Source: Acidobacteriota bacterium (lineage in GTDB: Bacteria > Acidobacteriota > Thermoanaerobaculia > Gp7-AA8). From it: a DNA stretch of 64,000 nucleotides. The notes beneath the pieces were generated by a model that was not told where the DNA came from, made no database searches, and saw only the letters and a program-made list of their open reading frames with translations. The stretch lies in NCBI GenBank assembly GCA_003223645.1, contig QHVT01000006.1:404967-468966 (forward strand), given 5' to 3'. Positions 26,601 to 34,894 of this stretch are shown piece after piece (positions within the stretch are counted from its first letter, which is position 1; each line of letters begins with the position of its first letter). The position numbers were made by a program, and so were the translations under genes.

Positions 26601-26982
26601 CGAGACCACGCTCTCCTTCGAGCTCCTCGGCGGCCCCGATTCCGCCCTCGCCTTCTTCCTGCCGAGGGACATGCCGCCGTTTTCCCTGCCGGAACGATCC
26701 CCGCTGAAGATCACCACCCCCACCACCGACCAGCTCGAAGCCGCGCGCAAGGTCCTCGGCAAGTCGATCGATGCGTACGACACCAGTCGCCTCTACCTCG
26801 CAGCCGGCGTCAGGCAAGCCGCCACGCCGCCGTTCGCCATCCCCGAGCGCGGCCTCCGCCTCCCGATCCTCCTCAGCGGCACGACCCGCCGCGGCGAGAT
26901 CCCTCCGCGGTTCAACGTACTCCAGCATTTTCGAAGGGAGCTGCTGGGAGGAAGCACCTTCGTGCTGGTGACGCGGGAGTAG
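23629..26982 (+). CDS. BNR/WD40-like beta-propeller protein (VPS10/GH74-like fold)
   Basis: About 1,117 aa from ATG 23629 (an ATG at 23587 in the same frame is possible; neither has a Shine-Dalgarno). Residues about 75-770 form two beta-propellers with Asp-box-type repeats (GGVWKTTDGGKKWAP, GFLKSTNGGTSWN, GLFLSDSGGTSWTP, LWFSTDGGQNWQP, GVFRTMNAGGQWENF). The rest (about 770-1117) is a beta-rich CARDB-like tail with Pro-rich linkers. The fold is shared by sortilin-like proteins, GH74 xyloglucanases and sialidases, but no catalytic Asp pair can be assigned, so an enzyme name is not warranted. No classical signal peptide is visible, which is unusual for such a protein. It is divergent from the giant gene. 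Confidence 0.8.
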   Translation: MANTAAIWSKAFHRSYFPGIRTPIDKPHLRIGSLEADIRAGNEREFLARRRIAALKRHGRPGKEQGPPALKPVPGASNWVQVGPMSTTNGPPYAKNLQFWTGRISSILIDPTAAGTMYIGAAKGGVWKTTDGGKKWAPMSDDEMSLAIGAMALAPNDAQTVYAGTGEGNIFYVVNVPDSTQESYYGAGFLKSTNGGTSWNLYGQAEFTGGAFFRIAVHPANPSRVWAATSNGLFLSDSGGTSWTPVTNGLPPIVPGTFTGSTEIVLHPTDPAIAFTYFVNGGIYRSTNANGVSPAFVQVPAALPLTQVRGSIAFSPSQPLRMMAAVSGELWFSTDGGQNWQPTGAAPVNCTTYDYGNHVAIDPVDPNIVYLSGIPQLNKFTFDPVAMTWSSGIIGQGTTHADHHFLAIDPANHLHLYAGTDGGIYESSDGGGSWSDGINRGLCITQFEFLDHHPTSDAVLFGGTQDNGTQQFRNSTVFPVASGGDGGFTAVDFNNPHNVLLEHYYASPERSTQAGEYLTFTDISPGLSGVPLFYPPYALCAEDPDWIAFGTSVLFIDKAQGTGGWPTFVPLPGNTGSISAINFVSKTLIYCASIHGQVYAVRSMNGGVDWAAEPIYAAPFPARFVWDIGVMPNDSAHVIVVVSGYGTGHVWSGIVPQSGVAAWTDVSGSGVTAIPDVPANSLVIDPAAPSTYYVGTDIGVFRTMNAGGQWENFGQGLPNTAVYDMRLHGASHLLRAATHGRGVWERRVDVASLPDVDIYVRHHMMDSGRGLAPEGIPAAFKNIGQFIDLGDPQRHWMCADMKVDALLGNPLSYQYATSAVDFVVFEAQLVHRNAERGNVNHVFAQVHNRGIKAATVTVKLIFADSTAKVPPLPNDFWTAFPGNSAVPNTPWHPIGAAKTVTVTPTLPAVLEWDWLTPMGQPTHSCLLLVVDSADDPIPAAHKIFDVDALVKLDKRTGLKNLHIVDAPPKPPGPAPPPWSAAILDIIGPPSNETTLSFELLGGPDSALAFFLPRDMPPFSLPERSPLKITTPTTDQLEAARKVLGKSIDAYDTSRLYLAAGVRQAATPPFAIPERGLRLPILLSGTTRRGEIPPRFNVLQHFRRELLGGSTFVLVTRE

Positions 26983-27096
26983 CCGTTTTGGCGTAGCACG
27001 GCATCACCTCTGATACTCCAACCGCCATCCATGTCCGGGACGGCGAGCGCAGCCAAAATCATGCGCGTCGTTTCCCTTTCGCCCTAACAAGGAACG

Positions 27097-28035
27097 ATGA
27101 CACTCGCGTACAATCCCGCGGTCGTGATCGAGGCCCTGGTGACAGCGATCCTGCCGGTTTACAACGGCGAGGCGTGGATCGCGCGAGCGATCGAGAGCGT
27201 GCTTTCGCAGACGTACCGGCCCGTCGAGCTCATCGTCGTGGACGACGGCTCGACCGATGGAACGCGCCGCATCATCGAAAGCTTCGGCGACCGGGTCAGG
27301 CTGCTCGAGCAACCGAACCGCGGCGTCTATTCGGCTCGCAACCTCGGCGTGCGTCACGCGCAGGGAGAATGGATCGCGTTCCTCGACGCGGACGACGTCT
27401 GGCTTCCTGACCGGCTGATGTTGCAGGTTCCGCTGATGGGGCGCGCCGAAGTGGGGCTGGTGTTCGGAGACGCCATCCACGTGAAGCCGGGCGGATCCCG
27501 CACGGAGCTGTCGTGTTTCCGCGCCGCGCCGCCGCGGCGCGGACACGCCGCGCGCGGCCTGGTGCGATGCAATTTCGTTCCGACCATCACCACTCTCGTT
27601 CGCCGCCGCTGCCTCGAAGAGATCGGAGGATTCGTCGAGACGACGCCTCTTTCGGCGGACTATCTGGCCTGGTTCCGAATCGCACTGCGCCACGAGATCG
27701 ACTACGTCGATCGTCCGGTCGCGCACTACACGGTTCGTCCGGGCAGCCTCAGCTTCGATCTGGGCCGCGCCCTCGAGGCGCGCATCCGTCTCTTCTTCGA
27801 CGAGCTCGCGCGCGCCACCGGCCGGAAGGAGCGCGCGCTGCTGCGGCAGTTGCTCTTCAACCTCGCGCTGCAGCTCGCGCTGGCGGCCGTTCGCAGGCGC
27901 GCCCGCAACACGCCGCATCCGCTGCGGCTCGCCTGGCGCACGGCCGCGGCAGTGGCCGGCCTCCTCACGGCGCCATGGACCGCGGCGTTCGTGCTTCATC
28001 ACGTCCGGGTGCGCGGAGGGCGGCTCCTCGCATGA
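27097..28035 (+). CDS. Family 2 glycosyltransferase
   Basis: 312-aa GT-A-fold inverting glycosyltransferase. The nucleotide-binding VVDDGSTDG is at about 48-55 and the metal-binding DADD at 97-100 (FLDADDVWLP). A basic region and a C-terminal helix (about 285-305) suggest peripheral membrane association. It probably transfers a sugar to a lipid-linked glycan on the cytoplasmic face. The start has AAGGA upstream. It is first in a run of six genes; its TGA overlaps the next ATG by 4 bp. Donor and acceptor cannot be told from sequence. Confidence 0.9.
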   Translation: MTLAYNPAVVIEALVTAILPVYNGEAWIARAIESVLSQTYRPVELIVVDDGSTDGTRRIIESFGDRVRLLEQPNRGVYSARNLGVRHAQGEWIAFLDADDVWLPDRLMLQVPLMGRAEVGLVFGDAIHVKPGGSRTELSCFRAAPPRRGHAARGLVRCNFVPTITTLVRRRCLEEIGGFVETTPLSADYLAWFRIALRHEIDYVDRPVAHYTVRPGSLSFDLGRALEARIRLFFDELARATGRKERALLRQLLFNLALQLALAAVRRRARNTPHPLRLAWRTAAAVAGLLTAPWTAAFVLHHVRVRGGRLLA

Positions 28036-28973
28036 ACGGAGCGCTCGTTTCGGTGGTCGTCGAGACGATCACGGCCCGCTTCGACTCGACCACCGGATCG
28101 CTTGCGAACGATCTCCAGGCCACGCTCGACGGCATCGCGCGGCAGACGTATCCGCGCGATCGCATCGAGACCATCGTCGTCATCGATGAGAACGTCTCCT
28201 CCGGCACGGTGACCGAGCTGCGGCAGCGATACCCGGACGTGAAGTTCGTGTCGTCGAATGCCAGCAACTACTTCGCGGCGAAAAACGCGGGCGCCGCGGC
28301 CTCATCGGGCGACTTCATCGCGCTGCTCGACGGCGACTGCGTGCCGGCGGCCGACTGGCTCGAGGTGCTGTTCTCGCGGTTCGAGGACGATGTTGCAGCG
28401 GTCGCAGGCTGCACGCGATACGAAGGCCGCTCGCTGACCGCGCGGACCTTCTCCATTCCCGACTTCGCCTACGTGCATGGCGAAGATGACGGTGCATCGG
28501 GGTTCAACATCAACAACCTCGCCTTTCGCCGCGCGGTACTGCTCGGGCACCCGTTCGATGCGCGCATCCGGCGCAACGGCGGCTGCTATTTTCTCTTCCA
28601 TCAACTGCGTGCCGCGGGCGCGCGCATCGTCTACGAACCGCGGGCCACGGTGGCGCATGGGTTGGACATCCGCGGCCTCGGCTTCGCACGCAAGCATTTC
28701 GACCGCGGCTACGACGGCGTGGTCGTCTACCGCCTCGACGAGCAGGCCGTGCTTCGCGGCACACGCTTGTTCCGGCGGCTCGGAGCCGCGGCGCTGCCGG
28801 CGATTTATGCGCGCCGGCTGTTCATCGACTGGGCACGGATGGTGCGACATCGCCGTCAGATCGGAATCGCACTGCTCGCGCTCCCTTATTTCGTCATGGT
28901 CTCCGCGGCGACGCGATCGATCGAGCTCGCCGGCGCGCTCACAGCGGCCACGCACGGGAAGACGCCGGCCTAG
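28032..28973 (+). CDS. Family 2-like glycosyltransferase
   Basis: 313-aa protein with GT2 features: VVIDENVSSG replaces the usual DDxSxD at about 49-58, and DGDC at 100-103 is the metal site. AFRRAVLLGHPFD and a Gly-rich acceptor loop follow. A C-terminal hydrophobic helix spans about 270-290 (IGIALLALPYFVMVSAAT). The unusual IDEN in place of a DD motif suggests a divergent subfamily. It is translationally coupled to the preceding GT2 (ATGA overlap). Confidence 0.87.
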   Translation: MNGALVSVVVETITARFDSTTGSLANDLQATLDGIARQTYPRDRIETIVVIDENVSSGTVTELRQRYPDVKFVSSNASNYFAAKNAGAAASSGDFIALLDGDCVPAADWLEVLFSRFEDDVAAVAGCTRYEGRSLTARTFSIPDFAYVHGEDDGASGFNINNLAFRRAVLLGHPFDARIRRNGGCYFLFHQLRAAGARIVYEPRATVAHGLDIRGLGFARKHFDRGYDGVVVYRLDEQAVLRGTRLFRRLGAAALPAIYARRLFIDWARMVRHRRQIGIALLALPYFVMVSAATRSIELAGALTAATHGKTPA

Positions 28974-28980
28974 GAGACGG

Positions 28981-30198
28981 GTGTTGCGCGACGCCAACAT
29001 CATCTGTCTTTCATCGATCGACTGGGACTTCAATCGGCAAAACCCGCAGGAAGTCGCCCTCGGATTCGCTGCCTCCGGCAACCGCGTGCTCTTCATCGAG
29101 AACAGCGGTGTGCGCAGCGCGCAATGGCGTGACCTGCCGCGGCTCTGGTCGCGACTGACGAACTGGTGGCGCGCGCGCGGCGGCCTTCGTGCCGAAGCCG
29201 TGCGCGGGATCGACATCTATTCGCCGCTGCTCCTGACGTTCCCGTACTCACGCACCGCCACCGCCATCAACCGCGGCATTCTGCGGCGGGTCATCCGCCG
29301 GTGGCTGGAGCGCACCGGTGCCGGCGGACCGCTGATCGTCATCACATTTCTGCCGACGCCGCTGGCGCTGGAAATTATCCACGCGCTGCAGCCGTCGCTC
29401 GCCGTCTACTACTGCATCGACGACCTGGCCGAGAGCTCGCCGGCAGCGCGCCGAGTCGCGACTTCCCAGGCCAAGCTGTTCGCCGAGGCGGACCTCGTGC
29501 TGGTGACGTCGCATGAGCTGTACGAAATGGCCAAAACCCTTTCCGCGAACGTGGAGTTGCTCGTCAGCGGCGTCCGCTGCCAGGAGTTTGCCCGCGCGCG
29601 AGCCTTGCGATCGCAACGTCCCCATCTCCTCGACACCATCGGCCGGCCGGTGATCGGTTTCGCCGGCAGCCTGCGCAGCGCGACGGACCTCGATCTGACG
29701 GCGAGGGTCGCGAGGCTCGCGCCGGATCTGAATTTCGTGCTGGCCGGGCCGCACCTCGCCGACACGCGCGAGCTCGCAGCTCTCCCCAACGTTCATCTGC
29801 TCGGTGAGATGCCGCATGAGGACGTGATCGAATTGATGGTGCGGTTCGACGTCGGCATCCTGCCGTATGTGCTGAACCGTTTCACCGCGGCGGTGATGCC
29901 GGTGAAGCTGAAGGAGTATTTCGCGGCCGGTCTGCCGGTCGTCGCCACACCGCTGCCGGAGCTGGTGTCGTTCGCCGCGGCGCACCCGGGGATGATGTCG
30001 TTTGCAAGCGATGCCGAGGCATTCGCGAGCGCGCTTCGGACGGAGCTCGCGCGGAACACTCCGGATGCGGAGCAGCGCCGCATGGCCTTGGCACGCGAGT
30101 TCGACTGGGCACGGCAGATCGAAAGGATGATGGACGCGATGGAACATGCACGATCGCGCGCGAATGCGGACTACGACCGCCCCGCGGTCTCTCGATGA
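28981..30198 (+). CDS. Glycosyltransferase, GT-B fold (GT4-like)
   Basis: 405 aa. GTG at 28981 is chosen because AGGAG sits 5-8 nt upstream. The N-terminal domain (VALGFAASGNRVLFIENSGV) is followed by a Rossmann C-domain with RPVIGFAGSLRSATDL, PNVHLLGEMPHEDVIELM, then the retaining-GT signature VMPVKLKEYFAAGLPVVATPLPE at about 308-330, where a Glu contacts the donor. The family uses nucleotide-activated sugars to extend lipid-linked oligosaccharides. Its stop overlaps the flippase start by 4 bp. Confidence 0.9.
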   Translation: MLRDANIICLSSIDWDFNRQNPQEVALGFAASGNRVLFIENSGVRSAQWRDLPRLWSRLTNWWRARGGLRAEAVRGIDIYSPLLLTFPYSRTATAINRGILRRVIRRWLERTGAGGPLIVITFLPTPLALEIIHALQPSLAVYYCIDDLAESSPAARRVATSQAKLFAEADLVLVTSHELYEMAKTLSANVELLVSGVRCQEFARARALRSQRPHLLDTIGRPVIGFAGSLRSATDLDLTARVARLAPDLNFVLAGPHLADTRELAALPNVHLLGEMPHEDVIELMVRFDVGILPYVLNRFTAAVMPVKLKEYFAAGLPVVATPLPELVSFAAAHPGMMSFASDAEAFASALRTELARNTPDAEQRRMALAREFDWARQIERMMDAMEHARSRANADYDRPAVSR

Positions 30199-31544
30199 CC
30201 ACCCCGCGCCGGCGTCTGGCGCATGCGAGTTTCTGGACCATGGCCGGAACCAGCGTGCAGCTCGGTGCGGGGATGCTGGGGTCCATCGGCGCGGCACGAC
30301 TCCTGGGGGCCGTGCGATTCGGCGAGTTGGCGATCACGCGCACGACTCTGCTCACCTTCACGCTCCTCTCCGGAGCGAACCTCGGCGTGGCGGCCTCGCG
30401 AGCGATCGCGGAACTGCGCAGGACCGATGCGGAACGCGCGGGCCGCGTTTTGGGAGTTCTCTTCGATCTCAGTCTGATCGTCAGCCTGGTTGCGGCCCTC
30501 CTCTGTCTCGTGCTCGCCGTGCCGATCACGCGTCAACTCGGCATGCCGCATCTCACCGCGGTCTTCGCGCTCATTGCTCCGGCGGTCCTCTTCGCGTCGA
30601 TGGGCGCGGTGCAGATCGGCGCGCTGAACGGCTTCGAAGCGTTCGCCGTCGGCGGATGGCTGCTCGCCGCGGAAGGCGTGCTGACCGCCGCCCTGCTCGT
30701 CGGCGGCGCGTACGCGGACCACGTGCGCGGCGCCGTCTTCGGTATGATCCTCGCCGCGGCCGCGGCGTACATTCTCCGGCGCCGCGCGCTCGCGGCGATC
30801 TGTCGCGCGCACGGCATCGTGGTGCGCCGGGGACAGCGCATGACCGCGGAGCTCCCGCTCCTTCGCACCCTGGTACTTCCCTCCGCTCTTTTCGGCTTGG
30901 GCACGCAGCCGTTCGCGTGGCTTGCGCGAGCGCTTCTGGCGCGCGGCCCGGACGGTCTGGCCGCGGTGGGCGTGTTCAGCGCCGCGTACTCGTGGGGCGC
31001 CGCGGTGCTCATGGTCCCGACGCAGATTACACGTCCCTCCATGCCTATCCTCACGAGCCTGCTCGCGCAAGGCGAGACCGCGAATTTCAAGCGGTTGTTG
31101 CGGGATATGCTCCTCATCGCCTTCGGCGCGGGACTGTTGATCGCATTGCCGGTGGTGGTGTTCGCGCGCTGGATCATGGGCGCCTACGGCTCCCGCTTCG
31201 CGTCGGGAGCGCTCGTGCTGTGCCTCCTCGCGCTCTCTTCCGTGCTCGCGTCGCTGTCGGCGGCATTGCGATCGGCGCTCGTGGCGAGCGGTGACGCGTG
31301 GGGACAGGTCCTGCAGTCGCTGCTGTGGGGATGCGCGCTGATCACTACGTTTTTTCTGGCGCGCCGGCATGGTGCGCTCGCACTCGGCATCGCATACAAC
31401 GTCGCATTTTTCGTCACGCTGGTCTCGCAGGCGTGGATCGCCGCGGTCATGCTGAAGACGGGACGGCGCATACGCGCCGCGGTGAATTTGTCCGATCCAG
31501 CAGTTGCGGAAACGACGGCGTTGTTCGAGGAGCCGAAGGCGTGA
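30195..31544 (+). CDS. Polysaccharide flippase (Wzx/MATE-fold)
   Basis: 449-aa inner-membrane protein with about 12-14 hydrophobic helices. The N-terminal hallmark ASFWTMAGTSVQLGAGMLGS...ARLLGAVRFGELA is that of the Polysacc_synt family. Such proteins flip undecaprenyl-linked repeat units to the periplasm. ATGA coupling to the upstream glycosyltransferase and GTGA coupling to the downstream methyltransferase place it inside the polysaccharide operon. The specific glycan is unknown. Confidence 0.9.
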   Translation: MTTPRRRLAHASFWTMAGTSVQLGAGMLGSIGAARLLGAVRFGELAITRTTLLTFTLLSGANLGVAASRAIAELRRTDAERAGRVLGVLFDLSLIVSLVAALLCLVLAVPITRQLGMPHLTAVFALIAPAVLFASMGAVQIGALNGFEAFAVGGWLLAAEGVLTAALLVGGAYADHVRGAVFGMILAAAAAYILRRRALAAICRAHGIVVRRGQRMTAELPLLRTLVLPSALFGLGTQPFAWLARALLARGPDGLAAVGVFSAAYSWGAAVLMVPTQITRPSMPILTSLLAQGETANFKRLLRDMLLIAFGAGLLIALPVVVFARWIMGAYGSRFASGALVLCLLALSSVLASLSAALRSALVASGDAWGQVLQSLLWGCALITTFFLARRHGALALGIAYNVAFFVTLVSQAWIAAVMLKTGRRIRAAVNLSDPAVAETTALFEEPKA

Positions 31545-32476
31545 GGACTCTCCTCGATGTTCCGCGCCGGATGGTTCGCGGCACCATGGAACGGCTGCTC
31601 GCGCCATTCGGCGCGCGCGCTCTCGAGCGAATGATCGAGGACGGGTTGCCGGCCCGGCTGGCACCGGCGCTCCGGTTTCTGTTCAGCGGCGAGGCGCCCG
31701 CGGCCGCGGAAGAGGCAGCGTGCACGATCGAGGGTTTGCGCGCGCAGATCGCTGCGCGCCCCGAGGCCTATCGGTTCGCTGTTTCAGACAGCGCGCTCGG
31801 GCCGGTGCGGCTGGCCGAGCGAGCCGGGAAAACGAACGCTGTCGTCACGTCGGATCACCTGGCGACCTCGGTCAGCGTTCCGAAGCGCTGGGGAGTGTTT
31901 CTGCACCTTTGCGCCGAGGCGTTCGATGCGAAGACGATCCTGGAGATGGGTGCTTGCGTCGGCATCTCCAGCGCGTACTTCGCCTCCATCCGCTCCCGCC
32001 CGCACGTCATTACGCTCGAGGGTTCGCCGCCGCTTGCCCTGCTTGCTCGAGAATCCCTCGCGGCGGTGTCGGACCGTGGAGAGGTCATCGTCGGCGCGTT
32101 CGAGGAAACGCTGGTCGTTACGCTCGACCGCCTCGCCGAGACCGGCGAGAAGGTCGACGTCGCGTTCGTCGACGGACATCACGAAGAAGCGGCGACGCTG
32201 CATTACGTCGAGACGATCTCACGGCATCTCGCCGGCACGGCTCTGATCATTCTCGACGACATCTATCTCTACGAAGGGATGTGGCGGGCCTGGCAGACGC
32301 TCTCGTCCGGCAGTTCCGTCATCGCGGTCAACGCCGGCCGTTTCGGACTGTTGGTGTACGAACGCGGGCGTCCGGCGGGCCGCCGGTATGATCTTGCCCG
32401 CTACACGGGCCGTTGGCGCGTTGGAGGTGAGCGCGCGCGTATCCTCGCCGAGGAGCGAGCCCGAGACCGCGCATGA
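31541..32476 (+). CDS. Class I SAM-dependent methyltransferase (Methyltransf_24-like)
   Basis: 311 aa from GTG 31541, whose overlap with the flippase stop (GTGA) supports the choice. Motif I ILEMGACVGISSAYFA is at about 133-147, the acidic loop ITLEGSP at about 157-163, and VAFVDGHHEEAATLHYVE at about 208-224. DGHH is the motif of the small-molecule methyltransferase branch. A long N-terminal helical region (1-110) precedes the domain. The likely role is methyl decoration or capping of the surface glycan; this is inferred from neighbours. Confidence 0.85.
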   Translation: MRTLLDVPRRMVRGTMERLLAPFGARALERMIEDGLPARLAPALRFLFSGEAPAAAEEAACTIEGLRAQIAARPEAYRFAVSDSALGPVRLAERAGKTNAVVTSDHLATSVSVPKRWGVFLHLCAEAFDAKTILEMGACVGISSAYFASIRSRPHVITLEGSPPLALLARESLAAVSDRGEVIVGAFEETLVVTLDRLAETGEKVDVAFVDGHHEEAATLHYVETISRHLAGTALIILDDIYLYEGMWRAWQTLSSGSSVIAVNAGRFGLLVYERGRPAGRRYDLARYTGRWRVGGERARILAEERARDRA

Positions 32477-33780
32477 TCGTTGCCGTCTGCCAGACGGTTC
32501 TCACCGGCATTGCCTGCTACGCGCTCTGGCGGCTGGCGCGGCGATCGACCAGCCGGATCACGGCCGCAGGATTTCTCCTGCGTGCGTTCGCGGCGCAAGC
32601 CCTCTTCTGGATCTCCTGGCTGCGACTTCCGATTGCCTCTTCGCTGCAGATCGGCGAGGGCCTCTGGTTCTTTTCGCTCGATGGCGCCTTCTACTACCGA
32701 GCCGCGAACGAGCTCGTTCTCACCGGCAGCAGCGCCGCCGCGTCCATTCCGGTCGTACAGTTCTTCGCGTACTGGATGCTGGCATTCGGAAACGTCGTCT
32801 CCGCGGCGATCCTTCTCAACTGCTTCGCATACCTCGGCACGGCGCTGCTCATCGAGGATCTCGGCGGGCGCAGCTCGTACACGAAAATCGCTCTTGTCGC
32901 TCTTGCGCTCAACCCATCGAACATCCTCTGGTCGACGCAGCCGTTGAAAGACTCGCTGTTCTGCTTTCTGCTCGCGGCACTGGTGAAACTGCTCGATCAC
33001 TGGCAGCTGTCATGGAGGCGCGAGCGGGCGATCGACTGGCGGCGGTTTTTCGCCTGGACCGCGGCCATGATCGCCGTGCTCTTCGCCATCGCCGCGACGC
33101 GCGCATACATGGCCGTGTTCATCTGTGCGCTCTTCGTTCCGTTCGTGGTGATGGTTGCCGCGCGAGGACGCCGTTGGGATGCGGCGATTCTCGGCGTGCT
33201 TCTCCTTCTTCCGTTGACACAGGTGACGCGCCTTGGCGGCGGCGAAGAGCTGCGGCGCGTGCAGAGGAGGATCGCCCGGCCGGAACACGCGCGAATGAAC
33301 TTCGACCAGACCGGCGGCGGGACGCACATCATTGCCGGTCCTCTGCTGGCGCAAGGCGGCCGTGCGCGGTCGTTCGCGGCCGGACTCGCGGCAACATTCC
33401 TTCCGCGTACGGTCGCGCAGCCGGCCGGTCTCGTGCGTATCGGCGGCGGCCGCGGATTATGGTTCTTCGCGGACATCGACACGCTCGTCTTCGACGCGAC
33501 GATCGTGATCGCCATCGCGTGGTGCATCCGGCGGTTGCGAGCGGGCGCAAGCCTCTCGCCGGCATTCGTGTTCTTCCTGCTGCTGCTGCTGATCACCGCC
33601 GGTCCGCTGATCTACAGCGTCACGAATTTCGGGACGCTCTTCCGTCTTCGCCAACTCATCTACGTCCTGGCGGTTCTGTTGCCGATGACGCTCGCCGAAT
33701 CGTCGAATCCGTTGGGGACACAACCCGGTGATGAAAGAGTACCCGCCGGCGATCAGCACGGTCGCGAGGCGCGCGAATGA
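32473..33780 (+). CDS. Polytopic membrane protein, candidate Wzy-type polymerase
   Basis: 435 aa with about 10 helices. The segment NPSNILWSTQPLKDSLFCFLLA (about 155-176) resembles the N-P-S-x-x-x-W-S...L(K/R)D motif of oligosaccharide repeat-unit polymerases and EpsG-like proteins. A large periplasmic loop (about 255-335) contains Arg-rich and HIIAGPLLA motifs. Position after GTs, flippase and methyltransferase fits a polymerase. Wzy proteins are poorly conserved, so the call stays tentative. It starts by ATGA overlap with the methyltransferase and is the last gene of the operon. Confidence 0.6.
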   Translation: MIVAVCQTVLTGIACYALWRLARRSTSRITAAGFLLRAFAAQALFWISWLRLPIASSLQIGEGLWFFSLDGAFYYRAANELVLTGSSAAASIPVVQFFAYWMLAFGNVVSAAILLNCFAYLGTALLIEDLGGRSSYTKIALVALALNPSNILWSTQPLKDSLFCFLLAALVKLLDHWQLSWRRERAIDWRRFFAWTAAMIAVLFAIAATRAYMAVFICALFVPFVVMVAARGRRWDAAILGVLLLLPLTQVTRLGGGEELRRVQRRIARPEHARMNFDQTGGGTHIIAGPLLAQGGRARSFAAGLAATFLPRTVAQPAGLVRIGGGRGLWFFADIDTLVFDATIVIAIAWCIRRLRAGASLSPAFVFFLLLLLITAGPLIYSVTNFGTLFRLRQLIYVLAVLLPMTLAESSNPLGTQPGDERVPAGDQHGREARE

Positions 33781-33847
33781 AACAGTGCGACCATGAATTT
33801 CGCAGTAACAATCCTCGTTGGGATCTTGTGATCAGGCGCGAAACGCA

Positions 33848-34879
33848 GTGATAGATTTTCAGTACTTCCGACGTCTCGTCTTGCTGGCGTTCATCCTCGG
33901 CGCCTTGTCCGCGCCTGCCGGAGATCCGGACGCGGCGCAGCTCTACTACGCGCGAGTCCTTCAACATCGCGCGGCGGAGAAGGCGATCGGCCGCGAGTCT
34001 TCGATCGCGGGCGGCATCGTCCGCAACAGTCTCGATGAGCCGGTTGCCGGCGCGACGGTGATCGTCATCCGGATTCGCACGGTCGACGGTCAAACGAAAT
34101 TCGACGAGCTCGCGAAAGGTGCGACCGACGACAGCGGGCGGTTCGCGATCGCGGCGGAGACGCGCGCGGAAGACGCCATCGGTCTCGAAATTCACGCGCC
34201 GAGCTTCCTGATGTGGCGGCGATGGTCGGGCGGAACGGTCGAAGGGGAGTCGATCGTTTTGAATCGCGTCATCGACGACGCGTTTTTTGCGGACGTCGAA
34301 CGCGCGGCGGATCCGGTGCTCCGGTTGTCGCTCCTGCTCGATCTCGTAGGACGGCGCGCATTCAACTCGAACGACTTCGACGAGCGCATCGAGCAGTACT
34401 ACTCACATCTCGGAGCGGTGCGGGAGGATCTGCTGACCATCGCGCAGTCGAAGGCGTTCGCAGTCGCCGACGATGAGTACGGCGTATCGCCCGCGGAGCG
34501 CGCGAAGAATCTGTTGATCTATTGGTTCGATCCGAACGATGAACCGTTGATCCAGAAGTGGACGAAAGAAGACGCGTTCAAGCATTTCCGCCTGGACGTC
34601 GCATTTACCGGCAGCTCTCCCGAGGAAGCGTTGCGCGCGTATACCGACGCGCATTTTGCACGCGAGCCGAAGACGTTCTACTACTTCCCCGATACCGTCT
34701 TCAGCCCCGACTGCAAGCACGCGTACGTCGTCTTCGTCGTGAGGTACGCGCATTGGGGATACTGGCAACCGCTCGTGCTCCTCGATGAGGGAGGCCGTTG
34801 GAAGATCAAGCTCGCCGGCGAGGGCGGGCGGTGGCACGGCCTGTCGCCGGAAGGGCCGGGGATGGTGTATCGGGACTGA
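33848..34879 (+). CDS. Exported hypothetical protein with carboxypeptidase-regulatory-like domain
   Basis: 343 aa from GTG 33848 (a TTG at 33818 is possible), giving an N-terminal hydrophobic segment (RRLVLLAFILGALSAPAG). A small beta-sandwich at about 55-120 resembles CarboxypepD_reg repeats (AGGIVRNSLDEPVAGATVIV...DDSGRFAIAAE). The helical and beta-rich C-terminal half contains DAFKHFRLDVAFTGSSPEEA and ends in WHGLSPEGPGMVYRD; I do not recognise it. It follows the polysaccharide operon by 67 bp and may be read through from it. Confidence 0.65.
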   Translation: MIDFQYFRRLVLLAFILGALSAPAGDPDAAQLYYARVLQHRAAEKAIGRESSIAGGIVRNSLDEPVAGATVIVIRIRTVDGQTKFDELAKGATDDSGRFAIAAETRAEDAIGLEIHAPSFLMWRRWSGGTVEGESIVLNRVIDDAFFADVERAADPVLRLSLLLDLVGRRAFNSNDFDERIEQYYSHLGAVREDLLTIAQSKAFAVADDEYGVSPAERAKNLLIYWFDPNDEPLIQKWTKEDAFKHFRLDVAFTGSSPEEALRAYTDAHFAREPKTFYYFPDTVFSPDCKHAYVVFVVRYAHWGYWQPLVLLDEGGRWKIKLAGEGGRWHGLSPEGPGMVYRD

Positions 34880-34894
34880 CCGTCTACGATTCCA

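Noticed and set aside
23629-26982. Calling the beta-propeller protein a sialidase or xyloglucanase
   Set aside because: Only generic Asp-box-type repeats can be seen; the catalytic residues of GH33 or GH74 could not be placed.
30171-31664. A 497-codon minus-strand frame opposite the flippase gene
   Set aside because: Charged low-complexity shadow; the plus-strand frame is a clear multi-helix flippase.
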